Source: Streptomyces sp. LUP30 (GTDB lineage Bacteria; Actinomycetota; Actinomycetes; Streptomycetales; Streptomycetaceae). From it: DNA of 64,000 nucleotides. Every line of letters begins with the position of its first letter. The first letter of the stretch is position 1. The notes beneath the pieces are model-generated. The model made no database searches. It was not told the DNA's origin and saw nothing but the letters and a program-made list of their open reading frames with translations. Positions 17,870 through 26,753 of the stretch are shown here, piece after piece. The stretch lies in contig NZ_MJAJ01000003.1 of the NCBI RefSeq assembly GCF_001746365.1, positions 126,251 through 190,250 on the forward strand, written 5' to 3'. A program made the position numbers and the translations under genes.

Positions 17870-19008
17870 TGCCAGACGCGCTCGATGCCACCCCCTACGA
17901 CGCCCTGCTCCTGCTCTCGTTCGGCGGCCCGGAAGGCCCGGACGACGTGGTCCCGTTCCTGGAGAACGTGACCCGCGGGCGCGGCATCCCCAAGGAACGC
18001 CTCAAGGAAGTGGGGCAGCACTACTTCCTGTTCGGCGGAGTCAGCCCCATCAACGACCAGAACCGCGCCCTGCTGGACGCCCTGCGCAAGGACTTCGCCG
18101 AACACGGCCTGGACCTGCCGGTCTACTGGGGCAACCGCAACTGGGCCCCGTACCTCACGGACACCCTGCGCGAGATGGTCGCCGACGGCCGCCGCCACGT
18201 CCTCGTCCTCGCCACCAGCGCCTACGCCTCCTACTCCGGCTGCCGCCAGTACCGCGAGAACCTCGCCGACTCGCTGGCCGCGCTGGAGGCCGAGGGCCTC
18301 GAACCGCCCCGGGTCGACAAACTGCGGCACTACTTCAACCACCCCGGCTTCCTGGAGCCCATGATCGACGGCGTGCTGCGGTCGCTGGCCGACCTCCCCG
18401 AGGACGTCCGCGACGGCGCGCACCTGGCCTTCTCGACCCACTCCATCCCGATCGCGGCCGCGGACGCCTCCGGCCCGGTCGAGGACCACGGCGACGGCGG
18501 CGCGTACGTGAAGCAGCACCTGGAGACCGCGCGGCTGGTCGCCGACGCCGTGCGCGAGCGCACCGGCGTGGACCACCCGTGGCAGCTCGTCTACCAGTCC
18601 CGCTCCGGCGCCCCGCACATCCCCTGGCTGGAGCCGGACATCTGCGACCACCTGGAGGAGCGGCACGCGGCCGGAGTCCCGGCGGTCGTCGTCGCACCCA
18701 TCGGCTTCGTCTCCGACCACATGGAGGTCCTCTACGACCTCGACACGGAGGCCGAGGCGAAGGCGCGCGAGCTGGGCCTGCCGATGCGCCGTTCCGCCAC
18801 CGTCGGAGCCGACCCCCGCTTCGCCGCCGCGGTCCGCGAGCTCGTGCTGGAGCGCGCCGCGGTGGAGAGCGGCCTGGCGGCCACCCCGTGCGCCCTCGGA
18901 GCGCTCGGGCCGAGCCACCACCTGTGCCCGGTCGGCTGCTGCCCCGCCCGCGCGCCCAGGCCCGCCGCCGCGGGCGCCGACAGCCCCTACGCGGGAGGAA
19001 CGGCGTGA
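17869..19008 (+). CDS. hemH: Coproporphyrin III ferrochelatase
   Basis: The 379-residue enzyme inserts ferrous iron into coproporphyrin III in the actinobacterial (coproporphyrin-dependent) heme pathway. [10 protein letters not shown] is the family N-terminus, the catalytic His191 is in FSTHSIP, and the metal-site Glu lies in [15 protein letters not shown] Cys-rich C-terminus (CALG...HHLCPVGCC) together with Cys125 fits the [2Fe-2S] cluster known in actinobacterial ferrochelatases. Its stop overlaps the GTG of the inositol-phosphatase-like gene. Confidence 0.95.
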   Translation: MPDALDATPYDALLLLSFGGPEGPDDVVPFLENVTRGRGIPKERLKEVGQHYFLFGGVSPINDQNRALLDALRKDFAEHGLDLPVYWGNRNWAPYLTDTLREMVADGRRHVLVLATSAYASYSGCRQYRENLADSLAALEAEGLEPPRVDKLRHYFNHPGFLEPMIDGVLRSLADLPEDVRDGAHLAFSTHSIPIAAADASGPVEDHGDGGAYVKQHLETARLVADAVRERTGVDHPWQLVYQSRSGAPHIPWLEPDICDHLEERHAAGVPAVVVAPIGFVSDHMEVLYDLDTEAEAKARELGLPMRRSATVGADPRFAAAVRELVLERAAVESGLAATPCALGALGPSHHLCPVGCCPARAPRPAAAGADSPYAGGTA

Positions 19009-19820
19009 CGGACCACCTGCACACGGAACTGCTCGCGCTCGCGCGGGAGGCCGCCCGCCGCGCCGGTGAGCTGCTGCGCGACGGCCGCCCGGCCGACCTC
19101 GCGGTCGCCGCCACCAAGTCCAGCCCCATCGACGTCGTGACCGAGATGGACATCGCGGCCGAGAAACTGATCACCGGTCTGATCGCCGAGCGTCGCCCTG
19201 ACGACGGCTTCCTCGGCGAGGAGGGCGCCTCCAGCGAGGGCAGCAGCGGCGTCCGCTGGGTGATCGACCCCCTCGACGGCACGGTCAACTACCTCTACGG
19301 GCTGCCCACGTGGGCCGTCTCCATCGCGGCCGAACAGGACGGCGAGGCCGTGGTCGGCGTCGTCGAAATCCCCATGCGCGGGGAGACGTTCCACGCCGTG
19401 CGCGGCGGCGGCGCCCGGGGAACCGGCGCCTGGGACGGGGAACGCGTCCTGGCCTGCCGTCCGACGGCACCCCTCGACCAGGCCCTGGTCTCGACCGGCT
19501 TCAACTACGTCACCGAGGTCCGCTCCCACCAGGCGGACGTCGCGCAGCGGCTGATCCCGCTGCTGAGGGACATCCGGCGCAGCGGCTCGGCCGCCGTCGA
19601 CCTGTGCGACGTGGCCGTCGGCAGGCTCGACGGCTACTACGAGCGCGGACTGCACGCCTGGGACCTCGCCGCGGGCGACCTGATCGCCCGGGAAGCGGGC
19701 GCGCTGACCGGTGGACGGCCCGCAGAGCGCCCCGGACGGGATCTCGCGATCGCCGCCACCCCGGGCGTCTTCGAGCCCCTCCAGCGCCTGCTGGAGGACT
19801 TCGGGGCCTGGCACGACTGA
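19005..19820 (+). CDS. Inositol monophosphatase family protein (SuhB/CysQ-like)
   Basis: The 271-residue Mg-dependent phosphatase shows the family's metal motifs: GEEG at about residue 71, DPLDGTVNY (residues 89-97) and the C-terminal [15 protein letters not shown]. Members remove phosphate from inositol phosphate, fructose-1,6-bisphosphate or 3'-phosphoadenosine derivatives; the substrate is not fixed. The GTG start overlaps the hemH stop (GTGA). A suhB-type gene next to the DUF4193 block also occurs in mycobacteria. Confidence 0.88.
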   Translation: MTDHLHTELLALAREAARRAGELLRDGRPADLAVAATKSSPIDVVTEMDIAAEKLITGLIAERRPDDGFLGEEGASSEGSSGVRWVIDPLDGTVNYLYGLPTWAVSIAAEQDGEAVVGVVEIPMRGETFHAVRGGGARGTGAWDGERVLACRPTAPLDQALVSTGFNYVTEVRSHQADVAQRLIPLLRDIRRSGSAAVDLCDVAVGRLDGYYERGLHAWDLAAGDLIAREAGALTGGRPAERPGRDLAIAATPGVFEPLQRLLEDFGAWHD

Positions 19821-19847
19821 GCAGGCCGAGCCGCCGTCGCGCGGACA

Positions 19848-19890
19848 CGCGAAGGGGCCCCGGCGCTGGATTCGCCGGGGCCCCTTCGCG
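19848..19890. terminator. Strong bidirectional terminator after the hemH operon
   Basis: An 18-bp perfect stem (CGCGAAGGGGCCCCGGCG with its complement) with a seven-base loop lies between convergent genes. Confidence 0.92.
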
Positions 19891-19903
19891 TACGCGCCTA
19901 CCG

Positions 19904-20077
19904 CTAGACGCTCGTCGCGCCGACCTCCACACCGTGCTCGGCGGCGAGGCGACGCAGGTCGTCGAGCTCGGCCTGCTCCACCTCGACGAGGAAGTCGTCG
20001 CCCTCGTCGCGAGCCCGCGTCAGGTCGGTCTCCGTCGCCCTTATGCGCTGCAGAAGTCCTGCGGTGAATGCGTCCAT
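19904..20077 (-). CDS. Small conserved-looking acidic protein, 57 aa
   Basis: The 57-codon gene starts MDAFTAGLLQRIRATETDLT and ends EHGVEVGATSV. The protein is acidic and predicted almost wholly helical, with heptad-like Leu spacing (QAELDDLRRLAAE), so a small coiled coil is plausible. A strong GAGGGGG ribosome site lies six bases before the ATG at 20075-20077, codon use is typical for Streptomyces, and the gene sits directly behind the bidirectional terminator. I do not recognise a function. It is divergent from cutR. Confidence 0.72.
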   Translation of the reverse strand: MDAFTAGLLQRIRATETDLTRARDEGDDFLVEVEQAELDDLRRLAAEHGVEVGATSV

Positions 20078-20491
20078 GCTGCGCCCCCTCGTCCTGGGTC
20101 GTGGGTCGATGGCACGGGGGTGTGCCGGGTTGGGAAGGGGCGATCACGTCTCTCACAGGTGCCCAGCGCTGCCCTGCCGGGCGGCGACGGTGCCGGACAC
20201 CCACGCCCGCTCTGCGGCAAGCGGACCGCGGAGTGCCACATGGTGCAGCGGCACATGCAGAGCGTGATCGCGGGGTGTAAAGCCGTCCTCCCCTCGCTCC
20301 CTTCCGCGGAAACCTCAACCGGACGAGAAAATCTCGCATTCCCGGGCCTCACACCCGCCCTTCATGTACCGCCCACCCGTCTTACCGCCGACTTATGGCC
20401 GAAAAGGGCAGGATGGACGCAACACTCACCGAGACCCCCACCCGCGTGCGTCCACGGACGCTACGCGGGTGGACACAGGAAGGACTGCGAC
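20078..20491. other. Divergent promoter region of the 57-aa gene and cutR
   Basis: About 414 bases without a supported gene. The part from 20280 on is locally AT-richer (GAGAAAATCTCGCATT near 20325, a short inverted repeat GAGAAAATCTC) and should hold the cutR control region. Confidence 0.45.
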
Positions 20492-21145
20492 GTGCGCGTA
20501 CTCGTCGTCGAGGACGAGCAGCTGCTCGCCGATGCGGTGGCCACCGGACTGCGCCGGGAGGCCATGGCCGTCGACGTCGTGTACGACGGTGCGGCCGCCC
20601 TGGAGCGCATCGGAGTCAACGACTACGACGTGGTCGTCCTCGACCGCGACCTCCCCCTGGTGCACGGCGACGACGTCTGCCGCAAGATCGTCGAACTCGG
20701 CATGCCCACGCGCGTGCTGATGCTCACGGCCTCCGGCGACGTCAGCGACCGGGTCGAGGGCCTGGAGATCGGCGCCGACGACTACCTCCCCAAGCCCTTC
20801 GCCTTCAGTGAGCTGATCGCACGCGTGCGTGCGCTCGGCCGGCGCACCAGCGTGCCGCTTCCGCCCGTCCTGGAGCGGGCCGGCATCAAGCTCGACCCGA
20901 ACCGCCGCGAGGTCTTCCGCGACGGCAAGGAGGTGCAGCTCGCGCCCAAGGAGTTCGCCGTCCTGGAGGTGCTGATGCGCAGCGAGGGCGCGGTGGTCTC
21001 CGCGGAACAGCTCCTGGAGAAGGCGTGGGACGAGAACACAGACCCGTTCACCAACGTCGTGCGGGTGACCGTGATGACGCTCCGCCGCAAGCTGGGCGAA
21101 CCGCCGGTGATCGTCACCGTCCCCGGTTCGGGTTACCGGATCTGA
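20492..21145 (+). CDS. cutR: Response regulator CutR (OmpR/PhoB type)
   Basis: The 217-residue regulator has a receiver domain (1-115; Asp51 in VVVLDRDLPL, Thr79 region MLTASG, Lys in YLPKP) and a winged-helix DNA-binding domain (125-217, ending VTVPGSGYRI). The GTG start has AGGAAGGA upstream. It pairs with the kinase gene six bases downstream. The cutRS pair at this position is a well-known Streptomyces two-component system, originally linked to antibiotic production and later to secretion or envelope stress. Confidence 0.92.
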   Translation: MRVLVVEDEQLLADAVATGLRREAMAVDVVYDGAAALERIGVNDYDVVVLDRDLPLVHGDDVCRKIVELGMPTRVLMLTASGDVSDRVEGLEIGADDYLPKPFAFSELIARVRALGRRTSVPLPPVLERAGIKLDPNRREVFRDGKEVQLAPKEFAVLEVLMRSEGAVVSAEQLLEKAWDENTDPFTNVVRVTVMTLRRKLGEPPVIVTVPGSGYRI

Positions 21146-21150
21146 CCGCC

Positions 21151-22392
21151 GTGGCATCGACACCCGCGCCGCCCCAGGCGCCCCCCAAGCCCACCTGGGA
21201 CCCCCGCAGCCCGCAGCTGCCCTTCCCGTGGCTCCGCCCGACCATCCGCATACGGCTGACCCTGCTGTACGGCGGCATGTTCCTGATCGCCGGCATCATG
21301 CTGCTGTCGATCATCTACCTGCTGGCGGCGCAGGCCTTGCACGAGGGCGGCGGCGGCCAGGCCCTGCAGATTCGCGGACTCAACCTCAAGGTCAGCAGCC
21401 TGAGCTGTCCCGCCGTGAACTCCGCGCCCGAGGAAGACATCAACTCGGTGCTTAAGCAGTGCGACGCCATCCAGCGCCAGCACGCTCTCGACGATCTGCT
21501 GAGCCGCTCCCTGCTCGCCCTCCTGGGCCTCGCGATCATCGCCTTCGCGTTCGGCTACGCCATGGCCGGCCGCGTGCTGTCCCCGCTCGGCAGGATCACC
21601 CGCACCGCGCGCGCGGTGGCGGGCTCGGACCTGTCCCGTCGTATCGAGCTGGACGGCCCGGACGACGAGCTCAAGGAGCTGGCCGACACCTTCGACGACA
21701 TGCTGGAGCGCCTGCAGCGCGCGTTCACCGCTCAGCAGCGTTTCGTGGGCAACGCCTCGCACGAGCTGAGAACACCGCTGGCGATCAACCGCACCCTGCT
21801 GGAAGTGCACCTCTCCGATCCGGGAGCGCCGGTGGAGCTGCAGCAGCTGGGCAAGACGCTGCTGGCGACCAACGAACGCAGCGAGCAGCTCGTGGAGGGC
21901 CTGCTGCTGCTCGCCCGCAGCGACAACCAGATCGTGGAGCGCAAGCCGGTGGATCTCGCGGAGGTCGCCGAGCAGGCGGTCGACCAGGTGCACGGAGAGG
22001 CGACGGCCAAGGGCGTGGTGATCCGCGGGGAGCAGAAATCCGCGATCGTTCAGGGCAACGGCGTCCTTTTGGAGAGGATCGCGCTGAATCTCGTGCAGAA
22101 TGCCGTGCGGTACAACGTGCCCGAGGACGGCTGGGTCGAGGTGACCACCGACGTCCGGCACGGCCAGGCGGTTCTGGTCGTGTCGAACACCGGCCCGGTC
22201 GTGCCGGCGTACGAGATCGACAATCTGTTTGAACCGTTCCGTCGGCTGCGTACGGAGCGGACGGGCAGCGACAAGGGGGTCGGGCTCGGTCTGTCCATCG
22301 TGCGGTCCGTGGCCCGGGCGCACGGCGGCCATATCGTGGCCCAGCCGCGCGAGGGGGGTGGGCTCGTGATGCGAGTCACGTTCCCTGTCTGA
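21151..22392 (+). CDS. cutS: Sensor histidine kinase CutS
   Basis: The 413-residue kinase has TM1 (about 36-60), an extracytoplasmic sensor loop (61-117), TM2 (about 118-140), HAMP (141-193), a HisKA domain with His204 in NASHELRTPL and an HATPase domain (NLVQNAVRYN, GVGLGLSIVRSVARAHGG). The short sensor loop carries exactly two cysteines, Cys86 and Cys104, well placed to form a disulfide and thus a possible redox or folding-stress signal. The start is GTG at 21151, six bases after the cutR stop. Confidence 0.92.
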   Translation: MASTPAPPQAPPKPTWDPRSPQLPFPWLRPTIRIRLTLLYGGMFLIAGIMLLSIIYLLAAQALHEGGGGQALQIRGLNLKVSSLSCPAVNSAPEEDINSVLKQCDAIQRQHALDDLLSRSLLALLGLAIIAFAFGYAMAGRVLSPLGRITRTARAVAGSDLSRRIELDGPDDELKELADTFDDMLERLQRAFTAQQRFVGNASHELRTPLAINRTLLEVHLSDPGAPVELQQLGKTLLATNERSEQLVEGLLLLARSDNQIVERKPVDLAEVAEQAVDQVHGEATAKGVVIRGEQKSAIVQGNGVLLERIALNLVQNAVRYNVPEDGWVEVTTDVRHGQAVLVVSNTGPVVPAYEIDNLFEPFRRLRTERTGSDKGVGLGLSIVRSVARAHGGHIVAQPREGGGLVMRVTFPV

Positions 22393-22788
22393 GATCATGT
22401 CGCCGACACACGCGGGGATGTTCGCTTTGCGCGGAATTTTCTGGGCTTACGACAGTTCTCTCCGTGTGTGATCGATCACAGGGGCGAATTTCCGGCCATC
22501 TACTCTCCGTGATCATGACTGTCCGTGTAAAGCCCGGAAAATCCGGGTTTTCGGGGGTCCTGATCACGGGAAGTACACGGTGAGGCGCCTTTGAAGTGCG
22601 GCAATCGGACCGTGTACGGTCCCGATCGCCATCCAAGCCGATCACTCGTGAGGAGTTCGGTTGGGTGTCGATTGAGTAACAGACCTTGATGTGAGGCAAA
22701 ATCTCCGCCTCGAGGCGGGCACAAGTCCGGCCTCTCACGCGTTACGTGCGCTGGAGACACCGCAGACACCCAGAGGGGGAGAGGCGAA
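22393..22788 (+). other. Long leader/promoter region upstream of the DUF4193 gene
   Basis: This is 396 bases between cutS and the DUF4193 gene with no credible open frame. It contains a perfect 14-bp palindrome (separate entry), several TGATCA-type inverted repeats around 22505-22570, and GCCTCGAGGC near 22705. A long structured 5' leader or more than one promoter is likely. Confidence 0.5.
22467..22480. promoter_or_regulatory. Perfect palindrome TGTGATCGATCACA, possible Crp-type site
   Basis: The 14-bp perfect palindrome contains GTG-N6-CAC, the core of the Streptomyces Crp motif (GTG-N6-GNCAC). It lies 75 bases after the cutS stop and about 309 bases before the DUF4193 start. Confidence 0.4.
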
Positions 22789-23085
22789 ATGGCTACCGAT
22801 TACGACACCCCACGCAAGACCGACGACGACGTCGACTCAGACAGCCTTGAAGAGCTGAAGGCCAGGCGGAACGACAAGTCCGCCTCCGCAGTCGATGTCG
22901 ACGAATTCGAGGCCGCCGAAGGTCTCGAACTGCCCGGCGCAGACCTCTCGAACGAGGAACTGGCCGTCCGGGTGCTGCCGAAGCAGCAGGACGAGTTCAC
23001 TTGCATGAGCTGCTTCCTGGTGCACCACCGCAGCCAGCTGGCCCGGGAGAAGAACGGCCAGCCGATCTGCCGCGACTGCGACTGA
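22789..23085 (+). CDS. DUF4193 family zinc-ribbon-like protein
   Basis: The 98-residue acidic protein belongs to a family found across actinobacteria (Rv2699c type). The N-terminal 60 residues are acidic and probably disordered; the C-terminus has a four-cysteine zinc site, CMSC and CRDC, around residues 74-97. Ribosome site GAGGGGGAGAGG precedes the ATG. Function is unknown; an RNA-polymerase- or ribosome-associated role would fit the fold but is only inference. Confidence 0.85.
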   Translation: MATDYDTPRKTDDDVDSDSLEELKARRNDKSASAVDVDEFEAAEGLELPGADLSNEELAVRVLPKQQDEFTCMSCFLVHHRSQLAREKNGQPICRDCD

Positions 23086-23098
23086 GGCGGGGTCGGCC

Positions 23099-24049
23099 GT
23101 GACTGGCTCGACCCCTCCTCGGAAGCGCCGCTTCCCCCTGCGGGGAACGGACAAAGGGCCGTCGCTCGACGGCCCTCACGGCGTGCGTGACGACGAGCGA
23201 GGCTCATCCGGTACGGGAGCAGTCCCGGCGGGATCTGCCTCGCTCGAACCCGCGGCGGACCGGAGTGACCACCCGGCGCCGGCGCAGAGCGCCGCCCCCG
23301 TCGCAAGGCGGAGGGCGGCGGTCATCCGGGACAAGGCCACGGGCCTGGCCCGGGAAGGCGCCCGGAAGGGCGGCAACCGGGCCAGGGCGGCCCTCGGGCA
23401 CCTGGCCGACCGGATCATCGACCTCGCCCCCCGGGTCCCCGTACGGGACCTTCAGACGCTTCGCCGGCAGTTCCCGGGTCTGGGGCCGGAGGAGATCGCC
23501 GACAAACTCGTGGCGGGCGCGGCGAACGCGACGTCCACCGTCGGCGCGGGCATCGGCGCGGCGGCGATGCTGCCCGTGCCGCCCGCGATGCCGACCGAAC
23601 TGGCCGCGGAGATCACCGGGGTCGCGGCGATCGAACTCAAACTGATCGCCGAACTGCACGAGGTCTACGGCGTGCGGCCGGCGGGCAACCTCAAGGACCG
23701 CAGCACCGCGTATCTGCGCTCGTGGTCGGGCGAACGCGGGGTCGACGTGCTGAAGCCGTCCTCGATCAACTCGGCCCTCGGCGGTCAGATGAAGCGCGAG
23801 CTGCGCCAGCAGATCATGAAGCGCATGGTCCGCGACCTGCCGAACCTGATGCCCTTCATGGTGGGCGCCGTCGTCGGCGCGGTCATGAACCGGCGGGACA
23901 CCAGACGGGTCGCCGCGAAGGTCCGGGCCGATCTGCGCAAGATGCAGGTGCCCTGGGACGAACTGCGGGAACTCCCGGCGCTGGAGAAACCCGCGGACCC
24001 GCTGACCATGGGGGACATCCCCGGATTCCCCGGTGAGCCCGGGCACTGA
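23099..24049 (+). CDS. Conserved actinobacterial protein with a glycine-rich hydrophobic helix
   Basis: The 316-residue protein starts at a GTG 13 bases after the DUF4193 stop, so the two are probably co-transcribed. The first 70 residues are basic and disordered. The middle has a Gly/Ala-rich hydrophobic stretch (STVGAGIGAAAMLPVPPAMP, about 141-160) and a second one near the C-terminal third (LPNLMPFMVGAVVGAVMN). These resemble membrane-inserting segments as in EcsC-like proteins. I cannot assign a function; residues 76-290 look like the conserved domain. Confidence 0.72.
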   Translation: MTGSTPPRKRRFPLRGTDKGPSLDGPHGVRDDERGSSGTGAVPAGSASLEPAADRSDHPAPAQSAAPVARRRAAVIRDKATGLAREGARKGGNRARAALGHLADRIIDLAPRVPVRDLQTLRRQFPGLGPEEIADKLVAGAANATSTVGAGIGAAAMLPVPPAMPTELAAEITGVAAIELKLIAELHEVYGVRPAGNLKDRSTAYLRSWSGERGVDVLKPSSINSALGGQMKRELRQQIMKRMVRDLPNLMPFMVGAVVGAVMNRRDTRRVAAKVRADLRKMQVPWDELRELPALEKPADPLTMGDIPGFPGEPGH

Positions 24050-24062
24050 CGTCCGAGGGCTG

Positions 24063-24088
24063 CCCGGGTCGCCGACGGCGACCGGGGT
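24063..24088. terminator. Terminator between convergent genes
   Basis: CCCGGGTCGCC pairs with GGCGACCGGGG around a short GAC loop with one mismatch. Confidence 0.55.
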
Positions 24089-24113
24089 TCTCCCGGTCAG
24101 GGGTGTTCCCGGT

Positions 24114-24578
24114 TTACGCCGTCGTTTCCCGCGCCGCCGCCAGGGCCTGCGCCAGGCGCTCCGGCTCCCGCGTCGACAGATACAGGTACGGCGTGGGGTC
24201 GTCCGGGTCGGTGACCTCCACCTTCAGGGCCGTGGGGATGTAGGAGCGCAGCAGCAGGAAGGCGCGGGTGTCGGCCTTGTGGGTGCGCCAGGCGCGCGCC
24301 TCCTCCGCGTCCAGGATCTGCGTCTCTCCCAGGGCGGCGACCGGGATCTTCGCCTCGCCCGCGATGAGGGAGTCGCCCACGATCCGGATGCGCAGCGAGC
24401 CGTAGGAGCTGGCCACGACGGCCGCGACAGCGGTGCCGCCGACCAGGCCGCCGAGCAACGGCAGGGTGCCGAAGGGCAACATGATCAGGGCCATGGAGAC
24501 GCCCACGAGGAACGAGACGAACCACCACGAGCGCGGGGCGGTGAGGCGTTCTTCGTAAGGGGCGGCGGAAAGCTGCAT
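24114..24578 (-). CDS. DUF3093 family membrane protein
   Basis: The 154-residue protein has two N-terminal transmembrane helices (about 19-35 and 38-58), then a soluble beta-rich domain ending in a helix (EPERLAQALAAARE). It is the Rv2698-type family conserved next to dut in actinobacteria, always divergent or near the thioesterase/dut genes. Function unknown; the soluble part resembles PH-like domains that follow two membrane helices. The ATG is at 24576-24578. Confidence 0.85.
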   Translation of the reverse strand: MQLSAAPYEERLTAPRSWWFVSFLVGVSMALIMLPFGTLPLLGGLVGGTAVAAVVASSYGSLRIRIVGDSLIAGEAKIPVAALGETQILDAEEARAWRTHKADTRAFLLLRSYIPTALKVEVTDPDDPTPYLYLSTREPERLAQALAAARETTA

Positions 24579-24622
24579 GGAGCCAAGCTTGGCACGGTGT
24601 CCGGATATCGCGGACGCGCGGG

Positions 24623-24637
24623 TAAGGTCTGCGGCTG
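24623..24637 (+). promoter_or_regulatory. Candidate leaderless promoter of the thioesterase-dut operon
   Basis: TAAGGT at 24623-24628 ends eight bases before the GTG at 24637. Confidence 0.45.
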
Positions 24638-25221
24638 TGAGTGGTACTTCCGCAGCTCTCGAGCCTCCGGCCGACGCCGTGAAACCCGCGCGTCACCCCG
24701 ACGCTCCCGCACCCGGTGAGCTTCTCGGCGCCCACTACGAACACTGTTTCGGATGCGGCGGCGGTCAGGTCCACGGGCTGCACCTGGAGACGCGGGCCGG
24801 CGAGGGGGTGAGCGTCACCGCCGAGTTCACCGTGCAGCCCGCTCACCAGGGAGCGCCCGGTCTCGCGCACGGCGGGATCCTGGCGGCGGCTCTCGACGAG
24901 ACCCTCGGCTCGCTGAACTGGCTGCTGCGGACGATCGCGGTCACCGGACGGCTCGAGACCGACTTCCTGCGGCCCGTCCCCGTCGGTGCGACGCTGCACC
25001 TGGCGGCCGAGGTGACGGCGGTGGCCCGCCGCAAGATCTACTCGAGTGCCACCGGCCGGATCGGCGGCCCCGACGGGCCCCTGGCCGTCCGTGCCGAGGC
25101 GCTCTTCGTGGAGGTCGCGGTCGAGCACTTCGTGCATCACGGCCGCGAGGAGGAGATCCAGGCCGCGATGAGCGACCCGGACCGGATCAGGCGCGCCCGC
25201 GCCTTCGAGGTGAACCCGTGA
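24637..25221 (+). CDS. PaaI-type hotdog-fold acyl-CoA thioesterase
   Basis: The 194-residue protein has a hotdog domain (about 45-165) with the family motif HQGAPGLAHGGILAAALDE, in which the His-Gly-Gly and acidic residue form the usual active site. A Cys pair CFGCG near residue 33 and the HGLHL motif precede it, as in THEM4/PaaI-like proteins. It hydrolyses acyl-CoA thioesters; chain length unknown. The GTG start at 24637 fits the leaderless promoter; its stop overlaps the GTG of dut. Confidence 0.83.
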   Translation: MSGTSAALEPPADAVKPARHPDAPAPGELLGAHYEHCFGCGGGQVHGLHLETRAGEGVSVTAEFTVQPAHQGAPGLAHGGILAAALDETLGSLNWLLRTIAVTGRLETDFLRPVPVGATLHLAAEVTAVARRKIYSSATGRIGGPDGPLAVRAEALFVEVAVEHFVHHGREEEIQAAMSDPDRIRRARAFEVNP

Positions 25222-25769
25222 GCCGAGACGCGCTGAACGTCCTGATCCGACGCGTCGACCCCGACGTACCGCTTCCGGCGTACGAGCACCCCGGGGACGC
25301 GGGGGCCGATCTGCGCACCACCCGGAGCCGGGAACTGGCGCCGGGGGAGCGGGCCGTACTGCCCACGGGGGTGTCGATCGCCCTGCCCGAGGGGTACGCG
25401 GCCTTCGTGCACCCGCGCTCGGGGCTGGCCGCCCGATGCGGCGTCGCCCTCGTGAATGCCCCGGGGACGGTTGATGCCGGGTACCGTGGGGAGATCAAGG
25501 TGATCGTGGTGAATCTCGACCCGCACGAGACCGTGCGGTTCGAGCGCTTCGACCGGATTGCCCAACTGGTCGTCCAGCAGGTCGAGAGGGTCCGCTTCCA
25601 GGAGGTGGCGGAGCTTCCCGAATCGGCGCGGGCCGCAGGGGGCTTCGGGTCCACCGGCGGGCATGCCGCTGTGGGCGGTGCAAGCGATACAAGCGGTCAG
25701 GCCGCCGAGGGCGGCGCGACGGGTGGGAATCGATACGCTTCGGTCGTATCCGATCGGGAAGGACAGTGA
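25218..25769 (+). CDS. dut: Deoxyuridine 5'-triphosphate nucleotidohydrolase (dUTPase)
   Basis: The enzyme cleaves dUTP to dUMP and pyrophosphate, keeping uracil out of DNA and supplying dTMP synthesis. All five trimeric-dUTPase motifs are present in order: DAGADL, PRSGLA, GTVDAGYRGEI, RIAQLVV and RAAGGFGSTG. At 183 residues it has a C-terminal tail about 30 residues longer than the minimal enzyme, Gly/Ala-rich and probably disordered. The start GTG overlaps the thioesterase stop. Confidence 0.95.
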   Translation: MSRDALNVLIRRVDPDVPLPAYEHPGDAGADLRTTRSRELAPGERAVLPTGVSIALPEGYAAFVHPRSGLAARCGVALVNAPGTVDAGYRGEIKVIVVNLDPHETVRFERFDRIAQLVVQQVERVRFQEVAELPESARAAGGFGSTGGHAAVGGASDTSGQAAEGGATGGNRYASVVSDREGQ

Positions 25770-25770
25770 C

Positions 25771-26532
25771 GTGTTCGGACGTCGCAACAAGAAGGGTGCC
25801 GCCGAGGACGCGGCCGGCGAGGCCGAGCAGGTCGTCGACAGTGTCGACACTGAGGCGGACGACGTAGAGGGCGTGCGCGAGCGCGTGCGGCTCGAGCCGG
25901 AGCCGCGGCCCGACGGGCCCTGGGACGACTCCGAGGTACGCGACCCGGCCGAGGGCCGCGTGGACCTCGGCGGACTCTTCGTGCCCGGGGTCGACGGCAT
26001 GGAGCTGCGCGTCGAGGTCGCCGGCGACGCGATCGTCGCCGCGACGGTCGTGCTGCGCGACAGCGCCATCCAGCTGCAGGCCTTCGCCGCTCCCAAGCGC
26101 GAGGGCATCTGGGGCGAGGTGCGCGAGGAGATCGGCTCCGGCATCACCCAGCAGGGTGGCATCGTCGACGAGGTCGAGGGCCCGCTGGGCTGGGAGCTGC
26201 GGGCCCAGGTGCCGGTGCAGCTGCCGGACGGCACGAGCGGCTTCCATGTCGTGCGGTTCGTCGGCGTGGACGGCCCGCGCTGGTTCCTGCGCGGGGTGAT
26301 CTCGGGTCAGGGCGCCGTTCAGCCGCAGGCGGCGGGTCTGCTGGAGCAGATTTTCCGGGACACGGTCGTGGTGCGCGGCGAGGGCCCGATGGCGCCTCGC
26401 GACCCGATCGTCCTCAAGCTGCCGAACGACGCCCAGATGGTGCCCGAGGGCGTGCAGCAGGACGAGAGCTCCCGCTTCTCCGGCGGCATGGGCCAGCTGC
26501 AGCGCGGACCGGAGATCACCGAGGTCCGCTGA
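25771..26532 (+). CDS. DUF3710 family protein
   Basis: This 253-residue protein belongs to an actinobacterial family (Rv2696c type) always found next to dut. The N-terminus is basic (VFGRRNKKGAAEDAA) and then acidic; residues about 65-230 form the conserved soluble domain with GIWGEVREEIGSGI and DGPRWFLRGVISG. No membrane segment or catalytic motif is evident. The start is a GTG two bases after the dut stop, preceded by GGGAAGGA. Its function is unknown. Confidence 0.85.
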   Translation: MFGRRNKKGAAEDAAGEAEQVVDSVDTEADDVEGVRERVRLEPEPRPDGPWDDSEVRDPAEGRVDLGGLFVPGVDGMELRVEVAGDAIVAATVVLRDSAIQLQAFAAPKREGIWGEVREEIGSGITQQGGIVDEVEGPLGWELRAQVPVQLPDGTSGFHVVRFVGVDGPRWFLRGVISGQGAVQPQAAGLLEQIFRDTVVVRGEGPMAPRDPIVLKLPNDAQMVPEGVQQDESSRFSGGMGQLQRGPEITEVR

Positions 26533-26583
26533 CCCGCTGAAGCGCCGACCGCTCGATCCGTCGGCGGAGAACGCACGGCTGAC

Positions 26584-26614
26584 AGGGCCGCATCCCTCAC
26601 CGGGGTGCGGCCCT
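26584..26614 (+). terminator. Terminator after the dut operon
   Basis: A 9-bp stem (AGGGCCGCA with TGCGGCCCT) with a 13-base loop begins 52 bases after the DUF3710 stop. Confidence 0.75.
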
Positions 26615-26753
26615 TCGGCATGCTCCCCGCCCTCCCGGTTTTCCGTGCGTGAAGGCTTGACGGTCCATTGGTCCGGACCTACGGTCTCCGCTCAACGCCC
26701 GAGTTCATAAGGGCGCTCCGAGTTCACATACGAGAACGGGAAACGGAGCCTTC

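Noticed and set aside
17853..19820. A 655-codon plus-strand frame that seems to fuse a long unknown region to the inositol-phosphatase-like protein
   Set aside because: The first 384 codons are the out-of-frame shadow of hemH; the true start is the GTG at 19005 overlapping the hemH stop.
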